A stretch of 64,000 bases of DNA. Source: Tardiphaga robiniae (GTDB lineage Bacteria; Pseudomonadota; Alphaproteobacteria; Rhizobiales; Xanthobacteraceae). Both the position numbers and the translations under genes were made by a program. The number at the start of each line of letters is the position of its first letter. The first letter of the stretch is position 1. A model generated the notes under the pieces. The model had not been told where the DNA came from and searched no databases. It worked only from the letters and a program-made list of their open reading frames with translations. Positions 60,004 to 64,000 of the stretch are shown here, in pieces. The DNA is taken from assembly GCF_001618955.1 (NCBI RefSeq), contig NZ_LVYV01000034.1, positions 186,001-250,000 of the forward strand, in the 5' to 3' direction.

Positions 60004-63000
60004 GTGTCGATCTTCGTCGCACTGAACCACGTCACCCATTACAAATATGATCGGCCGATCACGCTGGGGCCGCAGACCATCCGGCTGCGACCGGCGCCGC
60101 ATGCGCGCACGCCGATCCTGAGCTATTCGCTGAAGGTCACGCCGACCAATCACTTCGTGAACTGGCAGCAGGATCCGCAGGGCAACTGGCTGGCGCGCTT
60201 CGTCTTTCCGGAACCGGCGAATGAGCTGAAGATCGAGGTCGACTTCACCGCCGAGATGACGGTGATCAATCCGTTCGACTTCTTCGTCGAGCCCTATGCC
60301 GAGACATTTCCCTTCGCCTATACCGACGATCTGAAGAGTGAACTCGCGCCTTATATGGCGACGACGGAGCCAGGGCCGCGCTTCACGGCCTATATGGCGG
60401 AGATCGCGAAGGAAGCGCCGAACACGGTGAACTTCCTCGTCGACCTCAATGCGCGCCTGCGCGAGAAGGTCAACTACATCATCCGCATGGAGCCCGGCGT
60501 GCAGACGCCGGAAGAGACGTTGCTGTCCGGCGCCGGGTCGTGCCGCGATAGCGCGTGGCTGCTGATCGAGACGCTGCGCCATCTCGGTCTCGCCGCGCGT
60601 TTCGTCTCCGGCTATCTCATCCAGTTACGGCCGGACATCGATCCGATCGAAGGACCGCCTGAAGTTGAGGCTGATTTCACGGATCTGCACGCCTGGGCCG
60701 AAGTCTATATCCCCGGCGCCGGCTGGGTCGGCTTCGATGCGACATCGGGCATGCTGACAGGCGAGGGGCACGTCCCAGTCGCGGCCACACCGCATTTCCG
60801 CTCAGCCGCGCCGATCTCCGGCATGGCCGGCTTTGCCGAAGTCGAGTTCGCGTTCGCGATGGGCGTCAAACGTATTCGCGAGGCGTCGCGGATCACTAAG
60901 CCGTTCTCGGATGAATCCTGGGCCAGGCTCGACGCACTCGGCGAGAAGGTCGATGCCGATCTCAAAGCGCATGACGTGCGCCTCACCATGGGCGGCGAGC
61001 CGACCTTCGTGTCGGTCGACGATATGGAATCGCCGGAGTGGAATACGGCCGCCGTCGGTCCGACCAAGCGCGGCCTCGGCGACGATCTGATCCGCCGGTT
61101 GCGCACGCGTTTCGCGCCCGGTGGCCTGATGCATTACGGGCAGGGCAAATGGTATCCCGGCGAAAGCCTGCCGCGCTGGGCGTTCGGCCTGTATTGGCGC
61201 AAGGACGGCGTGCCGATCTGGAAGAACGATGCGCTGATCTCACGGATCGAAGGCCCGCGCAGCGCCGATATCGGCGGCGCCGAGCGTTTTGCCGAAGGCA
61301 CTGCGCGGCGGCTTGGCCTGCCGAAGGACTATGTCATCCCGGCCTTCGAGGATCCCGTCTATTGGGAGCAGAAGGAATCGAACCTGCCGAACAATGTCGT
61401 GCCCGGCGACTCCAAATTGCCCGATCCGGAGGAACGTGCGCGCATGGCGCGGGTCTTCGAACACGGACTCGACAGGCCGAAGGGGTTCGTGCTGCCGATC
61501 CAGCGCTGGAATGCGGAGACGGCCGCCGACAGACGCTGGCGCTCCGAGCGCTGGAAGCTGCGTCGCGGCAACCTGTTCCTGACACCCGGCGATTCACCGA
61601 TGGGCCTGCGCCTGCCGTTGTCGTCTCTGCCGCACCTCACCGAAGAGGAATATCCGTTCATCGTCGAGCAGGATCCGCTGGAGCCGCGCGGCGACATGCC
61701 GGTGTTCGACGAAATCGCGTCTGCGGAAAACCAGCCTGCCGCGCAATACGTCCAGGAGCAGCAGATTCGTTCCGGCGGCGTACGCACGGCGATGTCGATC
61801 GAAACCCGTGACGGCATTCTCTGTGCCTTCATGCCGCCGGTGGAAAAGCTCGAAGACTATCTCGAATTGGTCTCGGCGCTCGAAGCGACGGCCGAAGAAC
61901 TGCAGATGCAGGTGCATGTCGAAGGCTATCCGCCGCCGTTCGATCCGCGCGTCGAAGTCATCAAGGTGACGCCGGATCCGGGCGTGCTAGAGATCAACAT
62001 CCATCCCGCCTCGAGCTGGCGTGAGGCCGTCGATACCACGACGTTTCTCTATGAAGAGGCCGCGAAGACGCGGCTCGGCGCCAACAAGTTTCTGCTCGAT
62101 GGTCGTCACACCGGCACCGGCGGCGGCAATCACGTCGTGGTCGGCGGCAGCTCACCGGCGGACTCGCCGTTCCTGCGTCGGCCGGATCTCCTGAAGAGCC
62201 TCGTGCTGTATTGGCAGCGCCATCCATCGCTGTCCTATCTGTTCTCAGGCATGTTCATCGGTCCGACCAGTCAGGCACCGCGTATCGATGAAGCGCGGCA
62301 TGATGGTCTCTACGAATTGGAGATCGCGCTGGCACAGGTGCCGCCCCCGGGCGAGAAGGCGCCGTTGTGGCTGGTCGATCGGCTGTTCCGGCATATCCTC
62401 GTCGATATCACCGGCAATACCCATCGCGCCGAAATCTGTATCGACAAGCTCTATTCGCCCGATGGCACGACAGGTCGTCTCGGCCTCGTCGAATTCCGGG
62501 CGCTCGAAATGCCGCCCGATCCGCGCATGTCGCTGGCGCAGCAGCTCCTGATCCGCGCGCTGATCGCGAAGATGTGGCGCGCGCCGCAGGACGGCAAATT
62601 CGTCCGCTGGGGCACGGCGCTGCATGATCGCTTCATGCTGCCGCATTTCCTCTGGGAGGATTTTCAGGACGTGCTGAGTGAACTCGGCCGGTCCGGTTAC
62701 GAATTCTCCAAGGAATGGTTCGAGGCCCAGCTCGAATTCCGCTTTCCCGTGTTCGGCCACGTCACCTATGGCGGCGTCACGTTGGAAGTCCGTCAGGCAC
62801 TGGAGCCCTGGCATGTGCTGGGCGAGGAGGGCTCGGCCGGTGGCACCGTGCGCTATGTGGATTCCTCGGTGGAGCGGTTGCAGCTCAAGGCCAATGGCTT
62901 CACGCCGGGCCGGCACATCATTACCTGCAACGGCCGTGCGTTGCCGATGACCGATACCGGCCGGGCCGGCGAGGTGGTCGCCGGCGTCCGTTTCAAGGCC

Positions 63001-63291
63001 TGGCAGCCGGCCTCCGGCCTGCATCCGACGATCCCGGTCCATGCGCCGCTGGTTTTCGACATTTATGACAGCTGGAATCGCAGGTCGCTCGGCGGCTGCG
63101 TCTATCATGTGGCGCATCCCGGCGGCCGCAATTACGAGACAAAACCGGTCAATGCCTATGAGGCGGAGGCCCGGCGGCTGGCCCGTTTCGAGGAGATCGG
63201 CCACACGCCCGGCGAAATCGCCCCGCCAAGGGCAGAACGCACACTTGAATTCCCATTGACCCTCGACTTGCGAACGCCTCTCCTGCATTGA
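60004..63291 (+). CDS. Transglutaminase-like protein with DUF2126 domain
   Basis: A 1095-residue protein. The bacterial transglutaminase N-domain (about 1-90) and core hold the Cys-His-Asp triad at Cys180 ([11 protein letters not shown]), His229 (TDLHAWAEV) and Asp245 (VGFDATSG). The long C-terminal part is DUF2126 with [60 protein letters not shown] and [12 protein letters not shown]. It starts with GTG 60004; GGAG lies about 12 bp upstream. The next gene encodes a circularly permuted ATP-grasp, its standard partner. The pair is thought to make or modify a peptide bond; the product is unknown. Confidence 0.92.
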   Translation: MSIFVALNHVTHYKYDRPITLGPQTIRLRPAPHARTPILSYSLKVTPTNHFVNWQQDPQGNWLARFVFPEPANELKIEVDFTAEMTVINPFDFFVEPYAETFPFAYTDDLKSELAPYMATTEPGPRFTAYMAEIAKEAPNTVNFLVDLNARLREKVNYIIRMEPGVQTPEETLLSGAGSCRDSAWLLIETLRHLGLAARFVSGYLIQLRPDIDPIEGPPEVEADFTDLHAWAEVYIPGAGWVGFDATSGMLTGEGHVPVAATPHFRSAAPISGMAGFAEVEFAFAMGVKRIREASRITKPFSDESWARLDALGEKVDADLKAHDVRLTMGGEPTFVSVDDMESPEWNTAAVGPTKRGLGDDLIRRLRTRFAPGGLMHYGQGKWYPGESLPRWAFGLYWRKDGVPIWKNDALISRIEGPRSADIGGAERFAEGTARRLGLPKDYVIPAFEDPVYWEQKESNLPNNVVPGDSKLPDPEERARMARVFEHGLDRPKGFVLPIQRWNAETAADRRWRSERWKLRRGNLFLTPGDSPMGLRLPLSSLPHLTEEEYPFIVEQDPLEPRGDMPVFDEIASAENQPAAQYVQEQQIRSGGVRTAMSIETRDGILCAFMPPVEKLEDYLELVSALEATAEELQMQVHVEGYPPPFDPRVEVIKVTPDPGVLEINIHPASSWREAVDTTTFLYEEAAKTRLGANKFLLDGRHTGTGGGNHVVVGGSSPADSPFLRRPDLLKSLVLYWQRHPSLSYLFSGMFIGPTSQAPRIDEARHDGLYELEIALAQVPPPGEKAPLWLVDRLFRHILVDITGNTHRAEICIDKLYSPDGTTGRLGLVEFRALEMPPDPRMSLAQQLLIRALIAKMWRAPQDGKFVRWGTALHDRFMLPHFLWEDFQDVLSELGRSGYEFSKEWFEAQLEFRFPVFGHVTYGGVTLEVRQALEPWHVLGEEGSAGGTVRYVDSSVERLQLKANGFTPGRHIITCNGRALPMTDTGRAGEVVAGVRFKAWQPASGLHPTIPVHAPLVFDIYDSWNRRSLGGCVYHVAHPGGRNYETKPVNAYEAEARRLARFEEIGHTPGEIAPPRAERTLEFPLTLDLRTPLLH

Positions 63292-63322
63292 GAATGCAGG
63301 CAGTTTGGGCTGGAGAGTCGGA

Positions 63323-64000
63323 ATGACGGGACAGGCCGGTCAGGGGAAAAAGCCCCGTCCGGGACATCGTAAAGTCGCGCAATGGACCCGCGACTACGAG
63401 CGGCTGCCCGGAATTCCCGACGAATTCATCGCCCAGGACGGCACGCCGCGGGAGGTCTGGACGCGTTTCTTCGAGGCTTTCGGCGCCATGGCGCCCGTTG
63501 AGATCGAACGCCGCTTCGGTTCCGCCGACCGTCATCTCCGGGAAGCCGGCGTCACCTACCGCGCGCCCGGCGAAATCGCCGACCGGATCTGGCCGCTCAG
63601 CCATGTGCCGCTCCTGATCGACGAATCCGAATGGCTGCAGATTTCAGCGGCAATGACGCAGCGCGCGGAGTTGCTGGAGAAGATCCTCGGCGATCTCTAT
63701 GGCGATGCCAACCTTGTCGCGTCCGGCGCGATCCCGGCGGCGGCGATTGCCGGAAGCTCGGAATATCTGCGGGCCATGCGCGGCGTGAAGCCGCCGGGCG
63801 GTCGCTATCTCAACGTCTATGCCGCCGATCTCGGCCGCGGCCCCGACGGCCGCTGGTGGGTGCTCGGCGATCGCACACAAGCGCCGTCCGGCATGGGCTA
63901 TGCGCTGGAAAACCGACTGGTGCTGTCGCGTGCCTTCACCGACCTCTACAAGTCGATGAATGTCGAGCGCGTCGCGCCGTTCTTCGAGGCGTTTCGCGAC
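63323..64000 (+). CDS. Circularly permuted ATP-grasp protein, N-terminal part (cut by right edge)
   Basis: A frame open from ATG 63323 to the last base (226 codons, no stop). It starts MTGQAGQGKKPRPGHRKVAQ, then IPDEFIAQDGTPREVWTRFF, AQRAELLEKILGDLYG-like helices (TQRAELLEKILGDLYGDANL) and GRYLNVYAADLGRGPDGRWW with VLGDRTQAPSGMGYALENRL. These are typical of the type 2 circularly permuted ATP-grasp (DUF404/DUF407) ligases found beside transglutaminase-DUF2126 genes. GGAGAG lies about 7 bp upstream. The ligase core, and probably a DUF403 helical domain, lie beyond the edge. Confidence 0.9.
   Translation, partial: MTGQAGQGKKPRPGHRKVAQWTRDYERLPGIPDEFIAQDGTPREVWTRFFEAFGAMAPVEIERRFGSADRHLREAGVTYRAPGEIADRIWPLSHVPLLIDESEWLQISAAMTQRAELLEKILGDLYGDANLVASGAIPAAAIAGSSEYLRAMRGVKPPGGRYLNVYAADLGRGPDGRWWVLGDRTQAPSGMGYALENRLVLSRAFTDLYKSMNVERVAPFFEAFRD

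Noticed and set aside
1-64000. CRISPR arrays, tRNA or rRNA genes, transposases, integrases
   Set aside because: The repeats seen are dispersed palindromes without regular spacers, and no frame matches a transposase or integrase. No tRNA-like cloverleaf or rRNA stretch was recognised by eye.

Overview
The window is a high-GC chromosomal stretch that looks like an alphaproteobacterium of the Bradyrhizobium / Rhodopseudomonas / Tardiphaga group (Nitrobacteraceae). The grounds are codon bias, a phasin with an upstream PhaR-like box, many ABC and tripartite-type solute receptors, CoA-dependent aromatic and fatty-acid catabolism, and intergenic palindromic repeats of the kinds common in that family. 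The species assignment is inference. No rRNA, tRNA, CRISPR array, transposase or phage gene was seen, so this reads as a catabolic region of a core or accessory chromosome rather than an island.

Layout. 1-6147 (leftward): the start of a protein running off the left edge, a self-sufficient CYP102-type P450 fused to its reductase, an epoxide-hydrolase-like alpha/beta hydrolase and a wax ester synthase/diacylglycerol acyltransferase. 6639-7127: a phasin. 7229-9213: a membrane protein joining a class III nucleotide cyclase to a SUMF1-like domain, with a secreted DUF4399 partner. 9427-16206: acyl-CoA metabolism, with a frameshifted acyl-CoA synthetase, an AraC regulator, a dienoyl-CoA-reductase-like SDR, a crotonase and an intact acyl-CoA synthetase. 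16217-19000: two periplasmic receptors and a dehydrogenase. 19144-21927: PEP carboxylase. 21981-26000: an SMP-30 lactonase, a TPR protein and an MFS transporter. 26231-28928: an SDR, SCP-x thiolase and DUF35 operon. 29155-31752: an AtuA-like small domain, an amidase and a DUF2848 protein. 32029-34906: a 2OG oxygenase, AlkB and an MFS transporter. 35017-36234: an orphan LIV-type receptor.

36415-50622 is a homoprotocatechuate (3,4-dihydroxyphenylacetate) meta-cleavage supercluster. Leftward genes are hpaH, hpaF, hpaE, hpaD, an FAH-family hpaG-like gene and a ThDP enzyme. The rightward genes are the MarR regulator hpaR, a complete branched-chain-type ABC importer (receptor, LivH, a fused LivM-LivG, LivF), an Ldh-type dehydrogenase and the hpaI-type aldolase. 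Together they could import an aromatic acid and convert the catechol stage to central metabolites; the ring hydroxylase is not in the window. 50697-57396 holds a second catabolic locus: an SsuABC-like importer with MarR, facing a NicC-like FAD monooxygenase, a PuuE-like deacetylase and a Bug receptor. 58246-59769 is a UxaA-family dehydratase. The right end is a transglutaminase-DUF2126 protein followed by a circularly permuted ATP-grasp protein that runs off the edge.

Non-coding content is rich: at least sixteen palindromic intergenic repeats of several families, three clear terminators, several candidate operators, and one ~480-bp element at about 57590-58075 with a near-consensus sigma-70 promoter and nested stem-loops that may be a structured RNA.
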